A stretch of DNA of 64,000 nucleotides. Origin: Bacteroidia bacterium. GTDB lineage: Bacteria; Bacteroidota; Bacteroidia; AKYH767-A; OLB10. The stretch is from positions 1 through 64,000 of the forward strand of contig JAEUTH010000017.1 of NCBI GenBank assembly GCA_016788165.1, in the 5' to 3' direction. The stretch's first letter is position 1. Each line of letters begins with the position of its first letter. A program made the position numbers and the translations under genes. The notes below the pieces were generated by a model. It was given only the letters and a program-made list of their open reading frames with translations, had not been told where the DNA came from and did no database searches. Positions 55,521 through 64,000 of this stretch are shown piece by piece.

Positions 55521-56999
55521 ATGGCAGGCCGCATCATCATAATATTAGTCATGGTTTTAGGGCCGTTTGCTATTTGTGCGCAATTGTATAACATGGGGCA
55601 AACCAATATTGTATTTAATGATGCTGCACGCGACAAACGTAAAATAAGTACCGATGTATTTTACCCGGCAATTAGCAATGGAAAAAATACAGCAATGGCA
55701 GGTGGGCTTAATCAGCAGTTTCCGTTGGTAGTTTTTGCACATGGTTTTGCTATAAATAATGAAGCATATCTACCCATGATAAATAGTTTGGTAAACCAGG
55801 GTTATATAGTTGCCATGCCGCGTACCGAAAGTAGTTTTTCACCCAATCAAATATACTATGCAATGGATCTGGCATTCTTGGTTAATGCCATGCAAGGACA
55901 GAGCTTAATGAAAAACAATTTACTTACCGGGCGCATTAATCGCAAATCATGCATTATTGGTCATAATATGGGTGGCGGTTGTGCACTGTTAGCATCAAGC
56001 TATAATAAAAACATTACAACCTATATCACTTTAGCACCGGCCGAAACCAATCCATCTGCAGTTAATGCAGCCACAAAAATTTATGTGCCGGTTTTAAACA
56101 TTACAGCCGGCAACGATTGTGTTACACCGGCTTCCGAAAATGCAAGTCCTATGTATGAAGCATTATCCGGAAATTGTAAAATGCTTATAAACATAAAAGG
56201 CGGCAGCCATTGCCAGTTTGCAAACTTTAACAACAACTGTAATGCTGCCGAGCAAGGTTGCAGTGTTGCTGCAATAAGCCGAACCCAACAACAGTCAATA
56301 GCCATGCGCTATATATTGCTGTGGTTAGATTTTCGTCTGAAAAATAATTGCACTGCACACTTTACGTTGATGGATGAAACCGCAAATGACAATGCAATAG
56401 AAACTCGGCAAGCCTGTAATAATGCGGTAGTTTGTGTATCGCCAGCAAATAAAACTGCTACTGACATTGGCCCAACTACTGCATTACTTAAATGGAAAGC
56501 TAACACCTGTGCCGCAACCTATGAATTACGCTATAAAAACAGCAATGTCTTGCAATGGATATCGTTAGGTACAATTGGTGCTGTAACCAGTTATATGCTA
56601 ACAGGTTTAACACCGGGCATGAGTTACGATTGGTCATTACGTACAATTTGTGATGATGATGCAACAACCATATCAACCTGGGGTAATAAAAAAACATTTA
56701 CTACTGCAACCCAACAATTAATTGGCTTTAATGCTGAGAATAAACAAGATGTATCCTTCGATATCAATCCCAATCCTTCATTTGGTAAGTTCTCAATGGC
56801 TGCATCAATTAATGCACTTAAGCCCATAGTTATTTCTGTGTATAGCAGTATCGGAAAAAAAGTAAGCGAAACCACTATAATGCCCAAAGAAACAGAACTT
56901 ACCCATTTAGTTGATTTAAGCAACGAATCGTCAGGTATTTATTTTGTGCGCATTAATTACGGTGATATAATTGACACACAGCGCATTGTAAAACGCTAA
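55521..56999 (+). CDS. Secreted alpha/beta hydrolase with Ser-to-Asn nucleophile change, Fn3 and T9SS type A domain
   Basis: 492 residues. Signal peptide (about 1-21). An alpha/beta hydrolase of the PETase/chlorophyllase-like group (about 25-275): VVFAHGFAINNE oxyanion region, then GHNMGGG at 147-153 where the family has GHSMGGG. The nucleophile position is Asn149 (AAT at 55965-55967). The other triad members look intact: Asp199 (AGNDCVTP) and His230 (GGSHCQF). A fibronectin type III domain follows (about 310-400), then a T9SS type A sorting domain (about 420-492, NPNPSFGKF ... SGIYFVRI ... RIVKR). As written the enzyme should lack ordinary serine-hydrolase activity, unless another residue serves. 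It may have become a binding protein. Confidence 0.85.
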   Translation: MAGRIIIILVMVLGPFAICAQLYNMGQTNIVFNDAARDKRKISTDVFYPAISNGKNTAMAGGLNQQFPLVVFAHGFAINNEAYLPMINSLVNQGYIVAMPRTESSFSPNQIYYAMDLAFLVNAMQGQSLMKNNLLTGRINRKSCIIGHNMGGGCALLASSYNKNITTYITLAPAETNPSAVNAATKIYVPVLNITAGNDCVTPASENASPMYEALSGNCKMLINIKGGSHCQFANFNNNCNAAEQGCSVAAISRTQQQSIAMRYILLWLDFRLKNNCTAHFTLMDETANDNAIETRQACNNAVVCVSPANKTATDIGPTTALLKWKANTCAATYELRYKNSNVLQWISLGTIGAVTSYMLTGLTPGMSYDWSLRTICDDDATTISTWGNKKTFTTATQQLIGFNAENKQDVSFDINPNPSFGKFSMAASINALKPIVISVYSSIGKKVSETTIMPKETELTHLVDLSNESSGIYFVRINYGDIIDTQRIVKR

Positions 57000-57049
57000 T
57001 TTTTTAAAATTAAACTGTAAAGCGCAATACATTTTATTTGCTTTGCAAC

Positions 57050-58285
57050 ATGGCAACTATCATTATTAATATTGGTAAGCTGTTAGGTTTACATGCAAAT
57101 CAACCACTGAAAATACCGGCCGTAAACGATGTGGCATACATTGACAATGCCTGGCTTTTAATTACAGATGGAAAAATAAAACAATGGGGCAGTGGTACCA
57201 CGTGGCAAGCAGCGGCAATTGCTGCATCACAAATAATTGATGCCGAGGGCGGATGGATTATGCCTGCATTTTGCGATTCGCACACACATATAGTTTTTGA
57301 TGCCTGGCGCGAAAAAGAATTTGAAGACAGAATTAACGGCTTAACCTATCAGGAAATTTTTGCCCGTGGAGGCGGCATACTTAATTCAGTTGAAAGGCTG
57401 CGAAAAGCTGACGAAGTAAAATTATATGACGATGCATATCAGCGTTTGTACAGCATGATGTTGCAAGGCACCGGAGCCATTGAAATAAAAAGTGGATATG
57501 GTTTAAGCCTTGAATCGGAATTAAAAATGCTGCGTGTTATCAGAAAACTTAAAAACCAAACTCCGGTAATTATTAAGTCAACTTTTTTAGGCGCTCATGC
57601 TGTACCTGTTGAATTTAAAAACGATATGGCTGGTTACATCAAACATATAATTGATGATATGTTACCGGCCATTGCCGATGAAGGCTTGGCCGATTTCTGT
57701 GATGTTTTTTGTGAGCAAGATTATTTTACTGCTGACGATACCAAACTTATTTTAGAAACTGCTGCCAAATACGGGATGAAACCCAAAGTACATGCCGAGC
57801 AGTTAAGTCATAGCAATGGCATTAGCACCGGTATTAATTGTAATGCCATTAGTGTTGACCATTTAGAGTTTTGTAACGAGGCTGATATAGATGCCCTTAG
57901 TGCAGGTAATACCATAGCAACCATACTGCCCGGAGCTCAGTTTTTTCTATCGTTACAAAAACCACCGGCACGCCAACTTATAAATGCAGGTGCTATTGTG
58001 GCACTTGCAACTGATTATAATCCGGGAAGTTCGCCAATGGGCAATATGGCGTTAATGATGAGTATGGCTTGTATTATGTACAAATTTACACCGCAGCAAA
58101 GTTTTAATGCAGCAACTATTAATGGTGCTTTTGCAATGGATGTTGGTGCAAGTACAGGTAGTATTGTTGAAGGCAAATGCGCCAATCTGATACTAACCAA
58201 ACCCTTGCCATCTTTAGCTTTTATACCATATGCAGTGGGCCATACATTTATCGAAAGCGTATTTATAAACGGCATTAAACAATAA
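57050..58285 (+). CDS. hutI: Imidazolonepropionase
   Basis: 411 residues from ATG at 57050 (an in-frame TTG at 57038 would add four). Amidohydrolase fold with metal ligands in CDSHTHIVFD, LGAHAVP, HAEQLSH and ATDYNPGSSP. It opens the ring of 4-imidazolone-5-propionate to N-formimidoyl-L-glutamate, the third step of histidine degradation. ftcD follows 21 bp downstream, so the two act in sequence from one transcript. Confidence 0.96.
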   Translation: MATIIINIGKLLGLHANQPLKIPAVNDVAYIDNAWLLITDGKIKQWGSGTTWQAAAIAASQIIDAEGGWIMPAFCDSHTHIVFDAWREKEFEDRINGLTYQEIFARGGGILNSVERLRKADEVKLYDDAYQRLYSMMLQGTGAIEIKSGYGLSLESELKMLRVIRKLKNQTPVIIKSTFLGAHAVPVEFKNDMAGYIKHIIDDMLPAIADEGLADFCDVFCEQDYFTADDTKLILETAAKYGMKPKVHAEQLSHSNGISTGINCNAISVDHLEFCNEADIDALSAGNTIATILPGAQFFLSLQKPPARQLINAGAIVALATDYNPGSSPMGNMALMMSMACIMYKFTPQQSFNAATINGAFAMDVGASTGSIVEGKCANLILTKPLPSLAFIPYAVGHTFIESVFINGIKQ

Positions 58286-58306
58286 GCAACTTTAAAAATT
58301 TATATA

Positions 58307-59983
58307 ATGAAACAACTAATAGAATGCGTACCAAACTTTTCAGAAGGTGTTAACCTTGAAATTATAAATCAAATTACCGATGCCATTCAAAGTGTGAATG
58401 GCGTATCGCTTTTAAATGTTGATCCGGGTAAGGCCACAAATAGAACAGTTGTAACCTTTATTGGCGAACCCGAGGCAGTTATCGAAGGTGCTTTTAGAGG
58501 AATTGCCAAAGCAGCACAATTAATTGATATGACCAAACAAAAGGGCGAACATCCACGCATGGGTGCTACCGATGTATGTCCCTTAATACCCGTTGCAAAT
58601 ATCACCATGGAAGAAACCGCAGCCTATAGTGTAAAGTTAGCACAACGTGTAGGCAACGAGTTACAAATTCCGGTATATCTTTATGAAGCATCGCAGCCTG
58701 ATGCAAAACGAAATAACCTTTCCGTTATACGTGCAGGCGAATATGAGGGCTTTGCAAAAAAAATTACAGAGCCTGATTGGAAACCCGATTTTGGTCCGCA
58801 AACATTTAATATAAGAAGTGGCGCTACTGTAATTGGCGCACGCGATTTTTTAATTGCATACAACGTAAACCTAAATACCAAATCGGTAAAGCGCGCCAAT
58901 TCAATTGCATTTGATATACGCGAAGCCGGACGTGTTAAAACCGAAAACGGTAAAAAAGTTTTAGATGCACATGGCAATGAAATTCGCATACCCGGTTTAC
59001 TTAAAGGCGTTAAAGCTATTGGCTGGTATATTGACGAATACAAACAAGCACAGGTATCTATAAACATAACACGTTTTCGCGAAACACCTTTGCATGTTGT
59101 ATTTGATGCCTGCGTTAATGCAGCCCACCAACGTGGGTATCGTGTAACCGGCAGTGAGTTGGTAGGCTTGGTACCATTAAGCGCCATGCTTGATGCCGGA
59201 CGATATTTTTTAAACAAGCAAAAACTATCATCAGGTGTAAGCGATGATGAGTTAATACACATAGCAGTTAAGTCAATGGGCTTAGATGAGTTGGCGCCAT
59301 TCAATCCCAAACAACGCATTATAGAGTTTAGCATGGCGCAAAACAAACGCCCACTGGTAAACATGAATCTGGAAGCATTTGCTAACGAAACCGCAAGCGA
59401 CTCGCCTGCACCGGGTGGTGGCAGCATCTCGGCTTATGTAGCAACACTGGGTGTTTCATTAGGCATTATGGTGGCTAACTTATCTGCATCTAAAACCGGA
59501 TGGGAATCAACCTGGCAATCGTTTTCTGATTGGGCCGAAAAAGGTCAGTTGCTCAAAAAGCAATTGCTTGATTTAGTTGATGAGGATACAGCAGCCTACA
59601 ATAAAATTTTAGATGCATTTCAATTACCCAAAGCTACGGATGAAGAAAAGCAAATTAGAAAAGCGGCAGTTCAAGCTGCAACACGTTATGCTATCGAAGT
59701 GCCTGCACGTGTAATGGAAGTGAGCTATAGTTGTTTCGACTTGATTGCCGAAATGGTTAAAAAAGGAAACCCAAATTCAGTTACCGATGCTGCCGTGGGT
59801 GCACTCTGCATCAGAACAGCCGTAATGGGTGCACATCTTAACGTGCAAATTAATACAGTAGGCTTTGCCGATAAAGATTTTGTGAATGCAGTTATGCATA
59901 AATGTCAAGTAATAGCTGACAATACCCAACTCCGCGAATCCGAAATATTAGCAGCCACTCAAAACATTATAAATAAAGCCTGA
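58307..59983 (+). CDS. ftcD: Bifunctional glutamate formimidoyltransferase / formimidoyl-THF cyclodeaminase
   Basis: 558 residues, the full bifunctional length. Transferase N-domain (about 1-180, ECVPNFSEG and GEHPRMGATDVCPL with the catalytic His), transferase C-domain (about 181-330), and the helical cyclodeaminase domain (about 350-545, starting SDSPAPGGGSISAYVA). It moves the formimino group of formimidoylglutamate to tetrahydrofolate and releases ammonia to give 5,10-methenyl-THF, leaving glutamate. This uses the folate route of histidine degradation and not HutG or HutF hydrolysis. The DUF4476 gene begins 2 bp after its stop. Confidence 0.96.
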   Translation: MKQLIECVPNFSEGVNLEIINQITDAIQSVNGVSLLNVDPGKATNRTVVTFIGEPEAVIEGAFRGIAKAAQLIDMTKQKGEHPRMGATDVCPLIPVANITMEETAAYSVKLAQRVGNELQIPVYLYEASQPDAKRNNLSVIRAGEYEGFAKKITEPDWKPDFGPQTFNIRSGATVIGARDFLIAYNVNLNTKSVKRANSIAFDIREAGRVKTENGKKVLDAHGNEIRIPGLLKGVKAIGWYIDEYKQAQVSINITRFRETPLHVVFDACVNAAHQRGYRVTGSELVGLVPLSAMLDAGRYFLNKQKLSSGVSDDELIHIAVKSMGLDELAPFNPKQRIIEFSMAQNKRPLVNMNLEAFANETASDSPAPGGGSISAYVATLGVSLGIMVANLSASKTGWESTWQSFSDWAEKGQLLKKQLLDLVDEDTAAYNKILDAFQLPKATDEEKQIRKAAVQAATRYAIEVPARVMEVSYSCFDLIAEMVKKGNPNSVTDAAVGALCIRTAVMGAHLNVQINTVGFADKDFVNAVMHKCQVIADNTQLRESEILAATQNIINKA

Positions 59984-59985
59984 AA

Positions 59986-61053
59986 ATGAAAAAAATATTT
60001 GTTCTAATTTTTGCATTGCATGCAATATGTTATGCCCAAACACCTTGCAGCCAACCCATAGAAGGCACTGAATTTAATAAGCATTTTGATGTTTTAAACC
60101 GCATACAAAATGACCAGGACAGATTAGCCACTGCCAAAGATTTGTTCCGTAATAAATGTTTAAGTGCCAAACAATTAAAAATTGTTTGCATGATTTTTAA
60201 TAATGAACGTCCGCGTTTAAATTTTGCATTATATGCATTTGACCGTGTAGCTGATAAAGACGAATTTTACGAAGTACTGGATGCTTTTAAATTGTACTCA
60301 TCGGCTTTTAAATTATACGATGTAATGAAAGGTGGCAGCATTCAAAATATTGATGAGCCTTTTGTTACACCACCCTCGGCAATTACGTTTCCGTTGTTTG
60401 ATGGTTACAATGGCCCTAAGGGTTGCACCATGCCTTTAAGTGATAATGATTTTAATGTATTGACTCTAAATTTTAAGCAACAGCCAAATGAGGCAAATCG
60501 CATGCATGAAATTAATGCATTTGTTGAGAAGCATTGCGTAAGTATGGCGCAACTAATGAAACTAAGTTTAATGCTACAGTTAGAAAGCAGCCGTCTTCAG
60601 TTTTTGAAAAAGAATTTTGATAAAGTTTACGATATGGGCAGCTACCCATATGCAAGTGCTGTATTTAATACGGGCTTATACAAATCCGACTGGGAAAATT
60701 ATTGTAGTAATAAATTAGCGCCTCCTGTTCCGGTATTGCCAACACAACCGGTTGCTGTGCCTTGTTCTGTAAGCAACGAAGATTTTCAGGCCGCCAAAAA
60801 ATCCATTCAAAACGAATCGGGCAATACAGTGCGTTTGGCGCTTACCAAACAAATTATATCTGCAAAAAAGTGCTTTACTTCTTTACAAATTAAAGAGTTG
60901 GTTGCTATGATGTTTTATGAAACCGGTCGTATGGAAATAGCCAAATTTGGATTTGATTATGCTATTGATAAATCAAACTATTATCAGGTAGCCGAAGCAT
61001 TGCAATACGCATCCAGTAAAACAGAATTGATGGAGTTTTTAAAAGGTAAGTAA
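59986..61053 (+). CDS. Exported protein with three DUF4476 domains
   Basis: 355 residues. Signal peptide MKKIFVLIFALHAICYA. Three tandem repeats, about 28-120, 150-240 and 262-355, each with a Cys near its start, a helix-rich body and the pattern CLSAxQLK...NNERPRLNFALYAFD or its variants (CVSMAQLM...ESSRLQFLKKNFD; CFTSLQIK...ETGRMEIAKFGFD). The last matches DUF4476 best. The middle linker is proline-rich (PPVPVLPTQP). Function is unknown for the family. It is 2 bp after ftcD, so it is co-transcribed with histidine degradation, though nothing links it to that pathway directly. Confidence 0.85.
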   Translation: MKKIFVLIFALHAICYAQTPCSQPIEGTEFNKHFDVLNRIQNDQDRLATAKDLFRNKCLSAKQLKIVCMIFNNERPRLNFALYAFDRVADKDEFYEVLDAFKLYSSAFKLYDVMKGGSIQNIDEPFVTPPSAITFPLFDGYNGPKGCTMPLSDNDFNVLTLNFKQQPNEANRMHEINAFVEKHCVSMAQLMKLSLMLQLESSRLQFLKKNFDKVYDMGSYPYASAVFNTGLYKSDWENYCSNKLAPPVPVLPTQPVAVPCSVSNEDFQAAKKSIQNESGNTVRLALTKQIISAKKCFTSLQIKELVAMMFYETGRMEIAKFGFDYAIDKSNYYQVAEALQYASSKTELMEFLKGK

Positions 61054-61225
61054 CATACACAGCTGGTTATTTATTCAAATTTATATTTTCAGTTGTGTTT
61101 AAATAGCAACCATAAATTGATTTGGTGTTTATAATTAACCTGCGTCAATATAAAAAACGTTGGTTTAGCAGTTAATGTAAAACAAAGTATGGTAAAGTAA
61201 TTTCAAATACTACCTTGCTAACCGT

Positions 61226-63466
61226 ATGCGCAAGCTAAAAACCCGTTTACATCGAATTGTATTTTCGTTTCCAATACAGTTGTTGCTGGTTGAGTTAAAA
61301 AAAAATCAACTGCAATTAATTTATTGGGTGTTAATTTATGCCATTGTAAGTGGTAGCTTATTTACCCGTTATGGGTTACATTATTTATTTGTTGACCCCG
61401 AGTATTTAGGTCATGTAAATGCACTCTCATTTTTTATTGTAGGCATTTCATTCGGCACATTTGTAATGGCTTTTAATATTTCAAGCTACTTACTCAATGC
61501 ACATCGGTTCCCGTTTTTAGCTTCGTTATCAGCTACATTTTTTAAATTCAGTCTTAATAATTTTATACTGCCAACATTATTTTTTTTCATTTATCTGTAT
61601 CGTATTGTCAGCTTTCAGTATTTTGATGAGTTGCGCAGCTTAGGTCAGGTAATGTTTAATGTAATGGGATTTTTTGCCGGCTATACATTATTAGTATGGT
61701 TGGTGTTTCGTTTTTTTAAAGTAATAAATACCGATGTGTTTAAAATGTATGAAATCGAAACTGCAGATTCAAACAGTCATACCAAACCACTTACGTATTC
61801 ATTTAAACAAGGTGTACGTAATTATGAAACAACAGAACATCCGCACAGTTGGCATGTAGAAGTGTATCTGGCATCATTTACAAGATTACGAATTGTACGC
61901 GATGTATCGCATTACCCTACAACCATGCTTAAAGCAGTGTTTAAGCAAAACCACCGCAATGCAGCCATTTTTCAAATAACATTATTTTTAATTTTCTGCA
62001 CATTAGGCTTACTAAGCGATTTTTCTTTGTTTAAAATACCTGCTGCTGCAAGTTTACTTTTATTGTTTGCCATGTTTATTATGTTGGCCGGTGTTGTTAG
62101 GTTTTGGCTCAGAGGTTGGGCTACATTGGTAATGTTGCTTTTTTTTATTTTCATAAACTACCTAACGCAGTTTCCTTTTTTTAATACAACCAGTAAAGCC
62201 TATGGGCTTAATTATCACATCCGGCCTGCGGACTACAATTTACAAACATTGGCCGTTAATGCCGATAGCGTTGCATGCGTTAAATCATTAGATACTACAC
62301 ATCAGATTTTAAATAACTGGTTAATAAATCAGCAACAGGCCAAACCTAAATTAGTGCTGCTCAATATTAGTGGTGGCGGTGTTAGGTCTATGTTGTTTTC
62401 ATATAAAGCCTTAGCAGTTATTGATAGCACCTTGCAGGGTAATTTAATGCGCCATACAACTTTAATAGCAGGCTCGTCAGGTGGTATGATTGCCGCTACC
62501 TATTTCAGACAACAATATGTAGCAAACAGGTTTAAGCCATTAGCAACAGCACAGTTACAGGAAGGGATTAATGCCGTTAGTAAAGATTTATTAAACGGTA
62601 TTGCATTTAAACTTACCGTAAGCGATTTGTTTTTTAACTCGCAACGTGTTGTTGATGGCAGCTATCATTATGTAAAAGACAGAGGCACTGCCTGGGAAAA
62701 GCAATTAACCGATAACCTGCCATTACTTTCAAATAAAAGGTTGATTGATTTTAAAACGATTGAATATGAGGCAAAGGTTCCTTTGATTGTTTATACCCCA
62801 ACTGTTATTAATGACGGGCGTGCACTCTTTATCGCCTCACAACCGGTTACTTATTTATTGCAAGCGCCTACAACGACATTAGGTAATGATGCAACCATTG
62901 TTAATGGCGTTGAGTATGCAACTTTTTTTGCAGCACAGGATGCAATGAATATAAAAATCAGCAGTGTGTTGCGTTTAAATTCTACATTCCCTTATGTATC
63001 GCCTGTAGTTTCATTACCATCTGTACCACCTATCGAGGTAATGGATTCGGGTATTCGCGATAATTTTGGTATTACAACATCGGCTCGTTATATGATGGTA
63101 TGTAAGCAATGGATAGAAGAAAACACTTCAGGTGTTATTGTATTACAAATACGTGATACTTATAAACAAGCAGCCATACAACAAAGTGGTGCACCTACAT
63201 ACATGCAAAAACTGGCCGCACCTTTTCGAAACTTATCAGGCAACTTTTTATTGATGCAGGATTATAGTAATGATGCATTAATAGCAATGGTTCAGTCGTC
63301 AATTAAAGTGCCGGTTTCAACTGTAAATTTCGAGTTGCCTGATAGTGAGCATAAAGTATCGCTAAGCTGGCATTTAACCAAGCGCGAACGCATGTTTACA
63401 TTAGCTCAAATGTACAATGCTTATAACCAAAATCAGTTACAACAACTAAAGCAGCTATTAAGATGA
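61226..63466 (+). CDS. Membrane patatin-like phospholipase
   Basis: 746 residues. The N-terminal about 330 residues contain several membrane helices (for example 36-58, 75-95, 150-170, 250-300). A patatin-like domain follows (about 370-700): the oxyanion loop SGGGVRS, the nucleophile elbow GSSGG (416-420, Ser418) and the dyad Asp607 in MDSGIRDNFG, which replaces the usual DGG/DGA. It probably hydrolyses membrane lipids at the cytoplasmic face. The membrane-fused form differs from free or T9SS patatins. The gene ends with a 9-bp overlap of the convergent methyltransferase gene. 172 bp upstream holds no clear promoter motif. Confidence 0.8.
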   Translation: MRKLKTRLHRIVFSFPIQLLLVELKKNQLQLIYWVLIYAIVSGSLFTRYGLHYLFVDPEYLGHVNALSFFIVGISFGTFVMAFNISSYLLNAHRFPFLASLSATFFKFSLNNFILPTLFFFIYLYRIVSFQYFDELRSLGQVMFNVMGFFAGYTLLVWLVFRFFKVINTDVFKMYEIETADSNSHTKPLTYSFKQGVRNYETTEHPHSWHVEVYLASFTRLRIVRDVSHYPTTMLKAVFKQNHRNAAIFQITLFLIFCTLGLLSDFSLFKIPAAASLLLLFAMFIMLAGVVRFWLRGWATLVMLLFFIFINYLTQFPFFNTTSKAYGLNYHIRPADYNLQTLAVNADSVACVKSLDTTHQILNNWLINQQQAKPKLVLLNISGGGVRSMLFSYKALAVIDSTLQGNLMRHTTLIAGSSGGMIAATYFRQQYVANRFKPLATAQLQEGINAVSKDLLNGIAFKLTVSDLFFNSQRVVDGSYHYVKDRGTAWEKQLTDNLPLLSNKRLIDFKTIEYEAKVPLIVYTPTVINDGRALFIASQPVTYLLQAPTTTLGNDATIVNGVEYATFFAAQDAMNIKISSVLRLNSTFPYVSPVVSLPSVPPIEVMDSGIRDNFGITTSARYMMVCKQWIEENTSGVIVLQIRDTYKQAAIQQSGAPTYMQKLAAPFRNLSGNFLLMQDYSNDALIAMVQSSIKVPVSTVNFELPDSEHKVSLSWHLTKRERMFTLAQMYNAYNQNQLQQLKQLLR

Positions 63467-64000
63467 TTTTGTAAAAACGGCTCTAAACATAATGTCGGCA
63501 CCATAAACATTGCCATTTATAACCGTATGGCTTACATGGGCATTACAAAATTGATTTGCTTCATTAATAACATCTTCGTTTTCGGCAGCAAACATGCTAC
63601 AAGTAATGTAAATCAGTTTACCACCCGGTTTTAAATGAAGCCATGCGTTTTTAATTAAAGCTATTTGACGGTGCTTAAAACTATTTAGGCTTAAAACATC
63701 AAAGTGCCTATAATGTTCCGGTGCACGTTTCCAGGTGCCCGATCCACTGCAAGGTGCATCTACAATAATGCCGTCAAACCTTTGATCCAAAGGCATAACG
63801 GCATCGTGCATTTTAATTTCAATTTTTTTTAGCCCTGTTTTCTTGAAACGGTTTCCGGCTTCCTGCAGTACATCCTGTCTTATGTCGCTAACCAATAATT
63901 TCGTTTCCGGATTGTTTTGTTTAAAGTACAAACTCTTTCCACCGGCACCGGCACAACAATCCCACCAAAATTCTTCAGGTGTTGTATAAATATCTGCCAA
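63458..64000 (-). CDS. RsmB/NSUN-type cytosine-C5 RNA methyltransferase, C-terminal part
   Basis: The last 180 residues of a Fmu/RsmB/Nol1 (NSUN) family methyltransferase; its true start is outside the window to the right. The SAM-binding start CCAGAGGKSLYF, the acidic VSDIR, and both conserved cysteines, in DAPCSGSG and ITCSM, are present. It methylates C5 of cytosine in rRNA or tRNA. The exact target cannot be given from this part. It converges on the patatin gene with a 9-bp overlap. Confidence 0.9.
   Translation of the reverse strand: MADIYTTPEEFWWDCCAGAGGKSLYFKQNNPETKLLVSDIRQDVLQEAGNRFKKTGLKKIEIKMHDAVMPLDQRFDGIIVDAPCSGSGTWKRAPEHYRHFDVLSLNSFKHRQIALIKNAWLHLKPGGKLIYITCSMFAAENEDVINEANQFCNAHVSHTVINGNVYGADIMFRAVFTKSS

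Overview
The window looks like chromosomal DNA of a member of the Bacteroidota, probably a Chitinophagales- or Sphingobacteriales-type heterotroph. The evidence is AT-rich DNA, type IX secretion (T9SS) proteins (SprB-repeat adhesin, PorP/SprF, a type B C-terminal sorting domain and a type A sorting domain), promoters with the Bacteroidota -7 motif TAnnTTTG, mostly weak ribosome binding sites, and a propeller/Y_Y_Y sensor kinase. I do not recognise the genus. I see no tRNA, rRNA, CRISPR array, prophage or insertion sequence.

Layout. 1-13770 (minus) is one uninterrupted reading frame of 4,590 codons that runs off the left edge: a secreted giant adhesin with N-terminal lectin- and nidogen-like regions and about 44 SprB modules. 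14.2-17.3 kb holds a cold shock protein, a POT peptide transporter and a class I glutamine amidotransferase. 17.3-20.7 kb (minus) holds a lipoprotein, an RsmI-like methylase, a low-molecular-weight phosphatase and dnaA. 21.0-22.7 kb is a 5'-nucleotidase split into two exported proteins. 22.8-27.1 kb holds a thioesterase, a ribD-EamA-Usp-YigZ operon and prmC.

27.3-33.8 kb is a nitrogen-storage and nitrogen-catabolism region: cyanophycin synthetase and cyanophycinase (divergent), a NUMOD4/HNH/HTH protein, then urocanate hydratase. 33.9-36.5 kb holds a TMTC-like membrane TPR protein and an EamA transporter. 36.5-41.1 kb is a two-component pair: a propeller-PAS-HisKA_2 kinase and a REC-PAS-LytTR regulator. 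41.1-46.4 kb (minus) is a SprF-like membrane protein followed by a PKD-repeat T9SS cargo. 46.8-54.0 kb holds an NDH-2-like dehydrogenase, DoxX and an RND efflux operon. 54.0-57.0 kb holds a beta-CASP nuclease and a T9SS-sorted alpha/beta hydrolase that lacks its nucleophile serine. 57.0-61.1 kb holds hutI, ftcD and a triple-DUF4476 protein. The window ends with a membrane patatin and a partial rRNA cytosine methyltransferase.

How the parts connect. Cyanophycin synthesis and degradation, urocanate hydratase, imidazolonepropionase and formimidoyltransferase make a coherent nitrogen theme: Arg/Asp storage plus histidine degradation to glutamate and one-carbon folate. hutH is not in the window and the hut genes lie in two places about 23 kb apart. 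The strongest candidates for something not well described are the 451-453-residue six-module superunits and the seven-module short-repeat block in the giant adhesin, the NUMOD4/HNH/HTH protein between cyanophycinase and urocanate hydratase, the serine-to-asparagine hydrolase, and the perfect inverted repeat at the dnaA promoter.
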